From NCBI GenBank assembly GCA_018389105.1, contig JACATO010000065.1, positions 887,001 to 951,000 on the forward strand: a stretch of DNA of 64,000 nucleotides, given 5' to 3'. This stretch comes from Nautilus pompilius (Eukaryota; Mollusca; Cephalopoda; Nautilida; Nautilidae). Shown piece after piece: positions 1 through 13,800 of this stretch (positions are counted from its first letter, which is position 1; the number at the start of each line of letters is the position of its first letter). The translations under genes were made by a program, and so were the position numbers. The notes under the pieces are model-generated. The model had not been told where the DNA came from and did not search any database. It worked only from the letters and a program-made list of their open reading frames with translations.

Positions 1-1889
1 ATATCAGTCTGGTAAAACTGAATACATTAGCAATATAGTGCACATCTTTTTGGGAAAAGAATCTATTAAATCATTTGGAACTCTGTCCTGGTCTCAGATT
101 TTCTTTGAGTGACATAAGGGTTCTGGCCAGATCCACTGATTTCAAGCTACAAATCACGGAAGTCAAAAATTAAAAACCCATTCTTAATGATCAGATTTCT
201 TCTATTATATTGTTATTAGTTTTTTTCTCTTCAAAAAGAATTTATAGAATTTTTACCTGTTTGTTATATTAATTTTTGTTTTTATGGCACATTTTAGTCT
301 CTTTTTTTAATGTAAAAAATATCCCAGGTTTATTTGCTTCTTTGTAATTTTTTCTGTTGGGGGTTTCTTTTTCTTTATTCTTACTTATGTTTAAAACTTA
401 TTCTGCCAAATTAGTTATATATATATACTGTAGGTAAGCATACAAATCTTAGAAAACCCATACAAGTACAAACAAGTATAAAACAAGTTCGAAAATAATT
501 ATTTTGATGTTGAGTCCACAAATGGCTGCCGCATACGCGTGTGTGCGCACATAAAATAACCAGTAGATAATTGGTATTCGATACTCATTGAAAGAAATTT
601 AGGTGTGGTTCTGTTAAAGTAATAAAGTTATCCACAAAACTGCATTGAAGTATGGTGGCTATAAGTAGTCAGAAGCCATTTCATCATATGCAGAGCTCCT
701 CATTTCTTGACCTGGTCAATTCTTTGATTACACATAACCTTTTTTCTACAGACCATTTAACATATTAATCTCTTGGACTAGAGGAATACTTCCTATTAGG
801 AAGGATCACTTTGGGCTTAACCAATTTAAAGTTTATAACTCTTGGTTTTTCTAAGCTAGAAAAAAAATTAAATGATTAATTTACATCCAGACTTTTAATG
901 GTTTTAAACGTCTAAATTGTTTTATAACGCTTTAAATAATGAAAAGTTCTACCAGTTCATTCTCTCGTAACATATTCTGTAATGGTGTCTAACTGAAATC
1001 TTATACTGTGATGCCAACAGGTTTTATAGACACTTTAATAAGTCTGATACTTGTTAATTTTATTTCAAGTTGTGAATGCTTTAATTTTCTTACTTATTTA
1101 CAATTACATGACATCCTCTCAGAATTTCAGTCTTGTTTTTGAACGTCTTATATAAAGGCGATTAGGAATTTTATTTCATGCTTGAATAACTTAAAATTTT
1201 TGCATTAAATTCTGTTTCACAGTTAATAGCTGTTCACACAACTTATTTAACTTTAGCCTAATTTTTTTCCTGTTATGATCATTATCAAGTTTTTAGAAAG
1301 CAACAAAAAAAAAAAAAAACAACTTGGTAAACTTACACTTATTTTTATTTTTGTTAGATTTGTCTCTCTCTTCATCAGCATAACATTATAATGAATTTAA
1401 AAGAGAAGCTTAGGCACACTTGGATTTATGACTTTTTCCAACTTAACTTACAAACAACTGATGACATGCTTGTGCGTGTTGCTCATGTGTTTCATTAAAG
1501 GTTCTTCTATCATATTGTATGTACATCTTGACTATTTGGATTAAAGAAGCTGACTGGAATGAGAACCACCAAGATCTAGCCAAAAAAGTGTATTCTGCTC
1601 ACCTACATTTAAGTATAACTACAACTAGCAAAAGTCTGGTTTATTGGCCTTTGCTGGCACATGTTACAGTGAAATTTTAAAACTTTCACGATATTCAGAA
1701 ATTTTGATGCACAGTGAATAATATTTTTATATCAGAATGGTTTAAAAGTGTCATATCAGTTTTGTGTAGAACTCTTTTTGTCAGTGAATTTGTAATGTGC
1801 TGTAGGTAACCCAAATTTGTTTAAAACCTGAAAGAAAGGAAAAGCAGGATGACGTGTACTTGTTCTAGCCAGGATAATTTCTTCATCAG
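1..1889 (+). other. Paladin intron (5' part), no gene seen
   Basis: AT-rich DNA ending in a good acceptor (cttcatcag) before the first visible paladin exon. I found no open coding block resembling the paladin N-terminus here, so the upstream exons are presumably to the left of position 1. Confidence 0.6.
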
Positions 1890-4800
1890 GTGATGCTGTT
1901 GAGTCTGCGAGAAGAACCTGTTCTCTATGTCACCAACAGCACTGCTACTGTGTCGTACTCTGTTCGAGAACAAGACAATCTTAAGGAATGTGCTGTTTAT
2001 GGTATTTCTTCAACAGAGGCAGCTGAAGTAGAATGTCAGATAAGGAAGGAGGTGTGTGTACATTCTTTCAGAAATCTTTTTTGTAAAAATTCAAGCTTGC
2101 TCTTTGCTGTTTTTTAGTTATAAAATTTATACTATGTACATAAAAGACTATCTCTAAAGAATCTTATAAAATAATTTTTTAGTTTATTTTATTAATTACA
2201 AGAAGGAAAGAAACTATCGTGACTTATGCGAAGGATCCAGGGAAAAGAATTGCCTCTCAATACAATTTTTCAATCGCTTATTATCACTATTAACTACGTT
2301 TGCTGGTAAAACTTAGACCACTCATTAACAATTCTGTTAGTAAAAAGTAAAAAATATATATTTTTAATATCTATTATTTTGGAATTTTGAGCTAATTTGA
2401 ATTATAACTCCTGGTAGCTGTATATTTCTAGTTAAATTTGTTGTCTTTCGAAAACTCAAAACTCCTAATTATTTGAGAACCTCTGTATGATCTCCTTTTC
2501 AACATCTAAAATTTAAATTAACTTTGTTGCTTATACATCATCATCATAAAGCTAAAGCTATTCTATATTATTTAAGTTTTCCAATAAGAATTTTTATTTT
2601 GAAGTTAGAATCATCTGTTATATCAAATTTGAATAGTGACGAAGAATTGTAGTTTTATTTGTGGCGTCAGTATCTGGACTGAGTTACTTGTACATGGATA
2701 AAATTGCTTTATTTTTGTCTTCCATATGTGAGGGTGGTGGTTTTAGTTATTTTTAACTAATAAGTCTAATAAACCTGCACAGTTTAAAGTTGTTTCTACC
2801 TAAATGTTCACAGATCCTTGACCTGGCCAAGATTAAAGACGAGAATAGTTTTTACTTTTATGACAGCCTTGACAAGCTGCAGATGGAACCGCATTATTTA
2901 ACTACGCAGTATGAAGATTATCTGCAGATTTCACACGAGGTCTTCTCCCGCCAGGCTTTTAGCCATCCCAATGTCAGGTATGTGCCGTTTCCTGTCTGGC
3001 TCTTCTAGTCAAACCCCGGTGTGATCCTCATCACAGAGCAACTGTTTTTTTTGTTGGTAAGCTTCTCTCTTCTACAGGCAAGTGTGTTGGACATCATAAC
3101 AGCATTGATAAAGACAGCGTTAGAAACCAATTATGTGGCTGATAAACTCTCTATGCCATTAGACAACTCTGAGGAACATACAGTGGATTAGCAGTGTCGC
3201 CTCCTTCCCTTCCTTTCTGGAGAAAGATTTGATTTTTAAACACTTTATGCCTTTTCTATTAACAACTGCTGCCAGTAATTTATTCCACTCAGAATTGTTG
3301 CTAAAAAAACTTTTTCCACGATATCAGACTAGACAGATTTTTATCCGCTGTGTATTCATGGCCACTACTATTTGTAATTGTAGATACAAGAAAGAGTTTG
3401 AGAGTCCTTGGGTGTGGAGGTCACTCACCATTCTTAATCGTTTTGGGTAGTGAAGCATTAGAGTTTTTTGTTATAAACTAGGTAAATCTAATATTTTTAA
3501 TTTGTCACATTCTAAATGTTTTACATTAATCTATAAACACTTTAGTGAATGTACACCGGACTCTTACTATTTAGCTCATCATCATCATCATCATCAAATA
3601 TAGACTCAGCGCTTATACAGCATATTTAAAGTGTAGGAGACTGCAAATGCCTTTGGTTTCTTTGTTTGAGTTTGGTTAATTATTCCTAGTATTTTGTTGT
3701 CGTCTGAGATGTATTGTTATTCACTTTTAACATTTTTATTAAGATTTTTAACAAAATTTTCTAATTTATTATCTGCCTTATACTGTTGTAGTTAACTCAT
3801 TTCCTGTTTAAACACCTCTTTCTAAATTATAAGAAATTTGGAAGGTAATTTTGTTGACTTTATTCACAATAATAACAACCTACTTACACAGAAACCTGGT
3901 CTAGTAAGTAAGTGTATCATACTGAAGTTTTTTTGTTTTTGTTTTTCTCTTACATTAACAGGAATTTCTTGCACATCCTGGGGAATTGAGTGTAAATTAG
4001 TAGTGGTAATTTGATTTGAAGTCTGGTTTACTGTTGTTTTCCATAGTTTTGACGAGCAATGTGATTAATTACTTTACAAAAATAGGCTTGTAACTCTTTG
4101 AGAAGTCAGTCCGTCTCTTTACGTGGACTGGCTATCGAGTGATTCTCTAAATATGCATTCCCGAGTTGGAAGCTCATTCATGATTACTTTGTCAGGGTCA
4201 GTACCCACTCCTTGTAAATATATGGGCATATTCCTCAAAGGGTTAATATAATTCCGAGTTTCTGATGGGTTTTTGTTTTTTTAATTACATTTAATTTAAA
4301 ATAAAGTCAACAGAGTGATGGTACACAGCTAATTAAATTTTATGCAGGTTTTCTACACCTTTCTTTTTTTCTGTAAATCTAAAGATATCAACGGATTTGT
4401 TTTCCTCTGTATGGAGCACCTGCTGAAGCGGACATTGACCAGTTGGTTTCTTTTTTCAAGGTTGGTTTTTATTTTACTTTTTACATCTATCTATTCAGTG
4501 AAATTAAATTTTTACTTTCAAACCTGGATAAACAATACTAACTAAAAATTACAATCCAGCAAAGTTAGCAAATTTAGAAATTGTTTTTTTTTTTTTTAAT
4601 GTCACTCATTATTTAGTTTATATAAATATGTGCATTACAGGAAACTAATCTCTACATGAGCGTTTGATTGTCAGTATCTTAATGATGGTGGAAAGATTGA
4701 TGTTTTGAGTTTTAAAAGATCTTTCTAACAGATGTCTTCAAATGACTTCTTTTTTTCTGAAGTACAGACTAATCTTAGTTCTGCTGCCAGCACCACTTGT

Positions 4801-7800
4801 TTGGCTCTCTACTCAGGTAACTTAAAAATGTATGAATTGTTATTATTATTATTATATTTAAAATCAAACATATATTGGGTAAAAAGGAAAGAAAATAAAT
4901 TTTAAAGTGCAACTCTGGATGTAATGTTTGTTAATTTTTAGGAGTTTACCTGCAATGAAGATCAGTTCTCTCCGCCAGTGGCGGTATTCACTTGTCAGGA
5001 TGGAATCCAACGAACCACAGTTGGCATGGTGATGGGCAGCCTAATACTCAGTCATAAGTTTGGGTTTCCTCACGAAGCAAAGTAAGAAATAATATTTCAT
5101 AGATTTATGGCCCAGGTTTACAAGGAAATCCCATTTAAACTAAGTTTTATTCAACACAAGACATAGCATTGACTATTCTTAATCTGCTTCAGGAAACACT
5201 CATCACCATACATCTCTCACTCTCTATCATTGAGAGCAGAGACAGCTTTGGAATTTTCTGGAACAATAAAGCCATTAAGCACCAAAGAGTGACTACAAAA
5301 TGAATATGCAGGAAATAATGATGTTTAAAAAAGACATTCAAAGGAAGTAGCTCTTTAACAAGACTTTTACACTGCCCGCCTACTTTTTATCTGGATTTGA
5401 GCTGCTGTCAAATGTTTTCACCATCTCTATTGTCTTGAACATACAATAGATCCCTCTATTTATATGTAAATATGCACCTAGATTTACTATACTTTAAACT
5501 GGACTCCATCTGTTTAGATTAATTATTTAGGAATTAACCATATGTTATCTGACAAAAATTATGGTTTTGTTAATTCCTAATTATTTCTGCTGCTGCTTTT
5601 ATTTTTTGATGGCAAAATAAACAGCAGAAACTTCATTAGTAGCTGCACCATAAAGCTCTTGGCAATTTCAAAGTCCTCTCTTAAGCAGCTTACAGGTGCT
5701 TTAGTTTATGTCAAGCTTCTAAGGACAAATAAGAAGAAAATAATTAGTTTCAAAGACAGACTTCTTGGAGCCTTTTTTCTATTAGCTCTCCATCATCATC
5801 CCTGAAATCCAGACTATTGCACGCACATAGGTGGGGGCACAGCAAAAATCTGGTGAGGTTTAGCGATCTCAATAACTCAAGGCATCCATAAAATATAAGA
5901 GAAGTCAGTCCAGTCAAAGGAAAACTTTTATCATATTGCAGTGATAAGTGAAAGGTGGGGTGGCTCCAACTTCAGTTTTTTAAATTAAATTAGAATCTGG
6001 GGAAAGTTTTTAACTGTCAGTGATTTAACTTTTTTTCTCTAATGCACAAACATGGAGCTGCGAGACTCTGGGTTGTATAGCCAGTCCTTCTTTAGTACAC
6101 CAAACTACATATACGTAGTTAGCATTAGGCTAAAATAATGATGGTCATAACATCTTGTTTCTCTTGTATCACCAGCAAAGTATTTTAGCCTTCATTTTAA
6201 TTGTAGTCTTATGGAAAGCTGTCTAATAATTTGGAAATTATCAACAATTTTTGTGATCTTTATACTGTACTTATATTAAGATAAATCACAAATGTTGATC
6301 TGTAAGTTGTAATTTGTACTTATCTTTCCATTGTATTTATATACAGGTAATTTTCAAGTCTCTTGAGTTGAGAATAAAACATTTGAATACTTAACACACA
6401 ATTTTAAAAAAAATAAATATATTTATACTAGATTGTCTCAGGGCTTTCAGTGAATGTTTTCTATGGAAGAATTGGCAGGGATTTTCTGGTATTTCTTTAT
6501 GTACTTGTGTGTAAGAGTATGGTTCACACCTGTATGTCTCTGTATAGGTAAACTTTCCTATTAATATCTGTTAAATCAATTCTAATAGGTCAATTGTTTT
6601 GATACTGAAATAACTAAAAATAAGAAAACAATAATAGAGTATAGGACTTTGAAATAAATGGTTCTCTAAATTTGGTACAGTTTAATGAATAATACAGTAT
6701 TTTTGTGTTTTTAAAAATACAGATATAGAACTAAGAATTTATTTTAGGTAACATTAATTCATCATCTATTTGTGTATGGATTTATTTTAGCGAACCACCA
6801 TTCCCGATCTACTCCAAGAACCCCAATTATGAGCGAGGTGAATATGTGGTCATACAGCAGTTGGTCAGTTTATTACCTGACGGATTGATGGTCAAACACC
6901 AGGTAGGCTGATCTTTAGAAATTACTGCCCTGCCCTGGTAATGAGCAAGTGTTCGTTGCCAATGGCTACAGCAACCTACTACCTGTCTCTTACTGATCTG
7001 GTTGCTTTAGTTAATATTGACATTGTCTGCATATCAGTGTGATTTATGAAGTCTTTTGTAGCTATTTGTTCTGTCAAAACAAAACGTATTTTACAATCTT
7101 TTCCTTTATGCCCCTCCTCTGAACCTGCATCAAAACAATGCAAGATTTTTACTTAATGTGTGTTTATTGTAACATCCTGTGCAGCTGTAGATTCACTGCC
7201 ACAGTAAAATGTAGAGTTGTTTTACTGAACAAGATCACTTGTACCCACTTTAAACTACCAAAAACAGCCAGCCATCAAACTTATTTTTCAACTTTAACAT
7301 TAATACACAAGCATTGAGCAAAATGTTGTGCGTGTGTTTACTTACCATCCAAAGATCAAAATCTGGGACAAGTGCCTAACTAAAGACATTAAAAAACTGT
7401 TAAAACATTTATTTTATGGCTGTGATTTTTACCATAAATAGCATCATTATAAATACAAAGTATGGAAGAAAAAAAACTGTCCAACAAAATGAAATGACAG
7501 TAACTTTGAACATTTTTTTTAACTTTTCTCTTTTGACTAAACAACATTATCATCATGCCTCATATTAATTATGACTAGTTTTATAAAATATTGAAAATAT
7601 CTAATTCATTTCTATAATTAGAAAAGGCTGTCCTCTGTATAATGCTTCAATAAATACTGCATATCAGCCTTTTATAGAAAGTCTCAAACTTATCTAAAAT
7701 GTGACGCCTTGTTTCTAGGTGGATGTGGTGATTGACATGTGTTCAGAAGTTTGTAATGTCAGAATGGAAATCCTTGATGCTAAACAGGCATTGGAAGACA

Positions 7801-10800
7801 TATCTGTGGATTACATTGTGGAGGTGAGTAAATGCTAGCATTAGAATCTGTGTTAACTGGAAGTTTGTTGATGTTACACTTACTGAAACTGCATCTAGGT
7901 TACTTAAGGAATAATTTGACAAACTAAAAACTTAAAAACAACTACAGAGTTTTTCATTAGTACTTTGGTAAAATGAAAATTTTCAAAAAAACTAGTATTA
8001 CAAAGTTTCCCCCTCACATACGGTAATCTATAGTGTTTTACTACTTAGTGGGGTGTTGTCAGCTGCCATTCCACTAGTCATAACTGCTGCTTGTACAGCA
8101 ACGCATTTGAGAAAGAATGAAAACAGCTCTCTCGCTGGAGTCTTTCATATTTATATTAGCACCATTTTGCTTAAGCATATTTTGATTAATTTAGAGTTTA
8201 TTAATCAACTGGAATTTAATTTTGGTTAGATGTGGCTTTATTGTTGTTAAAGATTCAAAGTTGAAAAGAATAGCCAACTCTTAATATTATGGAAATTTTG
8301 ACTTGTTTTCTTTTTGGAGGTTAATTTAATTTCTAAAAATAGTCAAAGGGGATACAAATCTGCTAGGTGGGTTTTAGTACACTGCCCTGCCATAATAAGT
8401 TGGATCACCTGTTGTTTTTACAATATGTTAGTTAGTTTCAGAAAAACGGCAGTAAAGTGAAATTCTTTACATTAGTACTTGGCTGAGCCAATTCGTGGAG
8501 CATGAAGAGCCTCTACCCGTTTGGCATTGAATTATCAAGATTTTGTATCACCATCTGGTCTGGATTTTCCCATATCTGTGACAAAGCAGCTGACTTCTTA
8601 ATAGGTTTTTAATAATTTTAATTAGGCAGGAGCATTTTGTCTGAACATCTGTGCATGTAAAATATTGCATTTTATGAATGGGAAGGGACTGCAAAAATGC
8701 TGGCATGTTGTTCAGCTGTAGATGGCTGAAACTCTACTTGATGACCTCACTCACCATTGTTATTGCTCTTCACTTTCAATGCATTCCTTGATATTTCTCC
8801 ACTTTCCAACCAACTAAATGAGAGCTCTGCAGTATGAACACTCAAAACCTCCACATCACCAGAAGGAAAGCATTCACTGTTGGATTCCATTACGTATCAA
8901 GTAAATAAACAAACTAGGTAACATACATGGTTCATGGTAGTAGCTTCATTTGTAAAAAAATCACTTTTGTAGGAAAACGAAGCAATATAAATAGCCAAAA
9001 AAATTGATACTGTGTGGCATCCTTCTACGTGTACTATCTAGTATAAATAGAACTGATCATTAAATGACTCATCAGTGCCAGTGGGTTTTGGCTAGCTTGA
9101 ACCAGAAAGGATTCAGAAAAAGATTAATTACATAATATTGGCAGGATTTAGATGGGTGGTTCTTACACTGATGGTCAAAATGTTCCCCCACATGGTTTTG
9201 TTCAGATTCATATTAGGACTTTACAGTAGTGCACAATGGTTATCTTCTCGCCTAGACATCCAATTTATACAGGATTGTCATTCTCCCTTGTGACCAACTG
9301 TTTCTTCAGTGGCAGAGTTCACACATGAATTGTTTATAGTGGTGATGGCACCATCCACACAATCCAGCTCCTCTGTGATCCATTGGCAGGCATGCACAAG
9401 ATGACTGGCAGCAGGATTTAATGTATGAATAACCATTCTTGAAATGTATAAATTTCAGTCAGAAGATCATTTATGGAGGTTGACCATGCACCATAGAAGC
9501 TATAGAGATATTCATTTAATTTGCTAAGAAATAAATAGCCAAGTATACTTGCTCTGCAAGTAATGCCTTTATTTTACAGTATACCCATTCAAAATAATTA
9601 ATGTAATTTAACTGTTATTTTTAACAATTGCAGGGTGAGAGTGCTAGGAAATATTTTCGGAAAAAGTGTAAAGATTACTTGGAGCGGTACTTCTACCTGA
9701 TTTGCTTCAATGCGTATCTCGCAGAACAGGTAGGTTCAAAGCAATGCTTCTGATTAATCTGTTCCAGTAAACCTGAATTCAAGATTCAGTGGGGTCATAC
9801 GGCAGAACCTAATCTGAGAAAATCAGGATCATATTCTCTTTTTGGTCTTCGATTAAAAAGAAGTGTCTGTGATAAAAGTTCATTAAACTATTTAAAGGCA
9901 TCGCTAAATGTTGTTAAAAGTTGACTGTTTAATAGTACACTACTGAGTTTGGAACACTGCTTTCTATAACAGGTTTTTATTTTGGAAAACAACTATTTTC
10001 ATTTCTCAAATTTACAAAACAAAAATTAGTTGATCTGCATTGAAACTTTATTTTAAGAAATAATAAGTTTATGATGAATTGTGGATAGTTGTTTTTGTTG
10101 TTTTGTCGTATTTAAGCAGAATTTGTCCAGTATGTGATTTTGACCTTTTTCGGTGTTGCACACACTTTTTTATTACTGGTCCTGATATAGCAGGCAGCCG
10201 AGAGACCAGGGGTACAGTTAACCATAAGCATCGCCACGCTTTCAGTACCGATAGGCACGAGGGAGGCAGGCAGGCAGGCAGACATTGTGCTGGTGTTCGA
10301 AATGAATAAGCTTATTTTATTGTTCCTGGTTTTGTTGGCAGCTTTTATCCTGTATAATTTAAGAGAATCATTAGAAACTGTTTAGTGGAAAACAGGACCA
10401 GGGAGTTGAACAAGCTACAGGGTTTGGTGGCTTGAAACTGGTGTCGCTTTTTTTGTTTAACTATTCCAGGTGGCCACAGAAGTTGCTTCTGACGAATTTT
10501 CCATGTTTCCCCACATAGGCGCACTTCCATTAGCCCTGTGCGTTTGAGAGTTATAAGCAACCAACCACAGGGAGTAGCTTTATGATCAGCCAGTAGGCAA
10601 AATATTGAACATTCATCAGTATGCACTCTCATCGATATAACAAAGCCAGTGAGGCCTCTGTACTAATGTAGTCATTTCTTAAATTTCTAAACTTCACAAA
10701 AGCATGCTTTCTGATATTGTTCTGATTAATAAAGAGTATAATTTTTTTTTTCCAAAAGAAATACACAAATGATACCAGAAAGAAATGGAATGCTTAAACA

Positions 10801-13800
10801 TTGCGCTAGTCTTTTCTACAGTTATGTAGCAGGGGGGGAAAAAGTTGAGATTATTTCAAATGAGGCGATAATTTTGGCCATTGGTGTAGATTTGAAACAG
10901 GGGAGGGGACTCTTTTAGAGAAGAGGTGCTTTACTTCTAATCAGATCTCTATAGTTTAGTATTATAATTTCAAATGCAGTAAGTAAAATGAAACTGAAAA
11001 ATACTGAAATAAAAGACTGAGTTGTTTTTCTTTTGTGTTGTCAGCTGTTGAGAAAAAAGGAGAGGGTGTTTAATGGATTAAATGATACAATCTTAATCAA
11101 TTTAGCCACCTTGTTTTTCTTCTGAACGGGCATGGGGGGGGGTTCTTAATAAAACTGGCATCCTTCCCATCAGTCTGTCTGCCCAGTATCCTGGTCTCTC
11201 ACTGAACAAGTTTCTGCCTCTTGCAGATAGGGAAAAACATAGTCTTGAGTCTCACCAGGAGACGTTCATTGCTTCCTTTTGTTTAGAGCAGCGAAATGTT
11301 TACCTCTTGTCGAGTCTCCAGAACCCATTGATAAAGTGATAAAATCTTTCTTCTTTGTAGGTGCCAACGTTCTTTGCTGTAAGCTTTTCAAAGTGGATGC
11401 AGTCTCACCCTGAACTCTATCGACTCCAAAACCACTTAGACATATCAAGTAGGAAGGCTCCACTTGACCTGATAGGCAAAGGAGAACGAATATTGGTATG
11501 TTTGTTATAAAGTTTTGCATTTATTTTCATTCTTTCATTTTCTTTTTTAAATTTAATTTATTTCCTTTTAGTTACTTCTGTTGTATGCATTTGCATTGTT
11601 TTTCTATTTTATTTTTAATAATGTTCTTCCCATGGTGAAACAGGAGTGATGATGTTTAGTTTAGATTAGCTTGATGGCATGTGGTAAAATTATTTGCTAT
11701 CATCAATCCTTTTTTTAAAAAAAATAATGGTTGTGAGAGATTTTTCTTCTCTAGTATTGTTTTGAAAAAGCCAAGTGCCTTTGAATTCTTTGCATTTTAC
11801 TTTTAGAATGGTTTTTATTATTTATTTTTTAATTTGCTCCTTTATTATTGTGAAACAACTTTTTTTTAGCTAGTATTTGACGTTCATGTCATGGAATATT
11901 CTTCTCCGTGGTGACTTCCCTAGAAAGTGAGAAAGTAGTTAACACATTAATATTTTTATACCACAGGTAGCTGATGACTATGTTGGCTTGGATGTACTGG
12001 GATCTCAAGTTGATATGAAAGTATCAAATTTTAGGAAAGTGGAAGGACTTCCCCTCTATGGAATGGGCCAGCCAACTCGTGCAGTAAGCAACCAGAAAAC
12101 GTTTTGTTGTTCTTTTAATTTATGCTAAGCCGGTCTTCTTCAAGAACTTTTTTTTTTTTTTAGAGTACTGTACTTAGAAATAACATTTTTAAGATGGTTT
12201 GTTTGGCTATTGATTGTAAATTTAAGTTAATATGGAGTTATTTCCACTTTAATTTTTATTACAAATGACGACCATCCTGATAATAATTTGGAATGGTTTG
12301 AAATGTTAAAAAAAACAATTTCCTTTTGCTTTGAATCATTAGACTTCTTCATCAAACAGCATTTAGTATACTGTTCTTTGAGTTATAAAATGCAAAAGAA
12401 TGTTTTGGTGATCCTTTTTACTTGTATGTTGTACTTTATATTTCTTTTTTCTTTAAATATAACGCTCTTAGTTGTAAAATTTAAAATCTTTTTAGAAACT
12501 ATTTTAAGCCACATATATTGCTTGTACATATGTTGGCTACCCTGTGGATTTTTTCATAGAAGATTTACATGAAGAACTGCCAACACCTGTACAATGGGCA
12601 TATCTGAATTCCATTAGGAGAAAGTTGATAACATACAGTCCATTTACAGACTTTCAGAAGCAATGAAAAACATAAACCACTTGTTATGTAGTGGTTTTTA
12701 ATATATAATTTTACAGTACATCTAAGCACTAAGAACTCCTGTACTGAAATTCAATGCAGATCTTTAAAATTCTTAGTTTAAAAAAATTTTCTGATCTATG
12801 GCAGTAAAAGGTTGAATGTATTGGCCTAAAGGCCCATGTTTGATCCTGCTGCTGACCATAGCATGGTTTTCCTCTCCTGTACCAGTCTGTCAGTGTTGGT
12901 TTTTTTCTGGCTATTCCAGTTTCCTCTGACAGCTAAACAGGAGTTTTTTTAAGGACTTTTCACAAATATGATAGTTCTTGCAGAGTCATACCTATTTACC
13001 CCTCCCAGTAAAAACCATAAAGACATGATCAGCAGTATTCATGTTCAAAGATACCTCCTGAATAGATTTGAATAGTAACTGCATAGTTTGTAAATGACCA
13101 TTTATTTCTATCATTGTCAACTTAATTTCTGTAGAGAACACATTAGTCTTATTGATCTACCAGCATTTTGACTACTAGCTGGCCAAAATTTCATCTAAAG
13201 GACAAACACCTGTGGCACTCACACATCTTTGTTTCTGAAATTGTTGGTTTTCTACAAGTAGGGGCTGCTCAGAGTTATCCATCACTTGCAGAAGAAGAAA
13301 CAGCCACATTCCCTCATCATCATGATCAATCTTCGCAATGACCTGACAGTCGAGTGTGATGCCAAGACTTACAGTGTTCGAGATTCAGTCTACTTTGAGG
13401 AGCCAATCACTTTTTCTGGAATTTCTAGGAAAGAGCTAGAGGTGAGCTGTAAAGAAAGAGATTATTTTTGATTAAATATTAAGTCAACTTTTAATCCTTT
13501 TTTGTTATCTTGACCAATGAAGATTGTGAATCATCTTTTCATTTGATATTTATTAATTGTTCATCAGCTACAGATATCTGAAGCTTGGTTATTTTTATTG
13601 TAGGAAAAGGAAATGCTGCTGAAAAGAGAAATAACAGGAAAGCAATTACAGGTAGGAATGCTTTTGTTGATTAAATACAAACTATTTTACTGTGCAGTTA
13701 TTTTCATGAAATATTTTTAAGTAAGATTTTGTCATCTTTCACAAGGTAACTACATAAAATATTTTATAGTATACACTATTCACCACTATTTAATGTCATT

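Noticed and set aside
4768-4816. Exon-like 49-bp piece in a paladin intron (AG ... GT, open frame)
   Set aside because: Its length shifts the frame and its inclusion gives a stop soon after; direct joining of 4460 to 4942 is in phase and matches paladin. It could at most be a rare poison exon.
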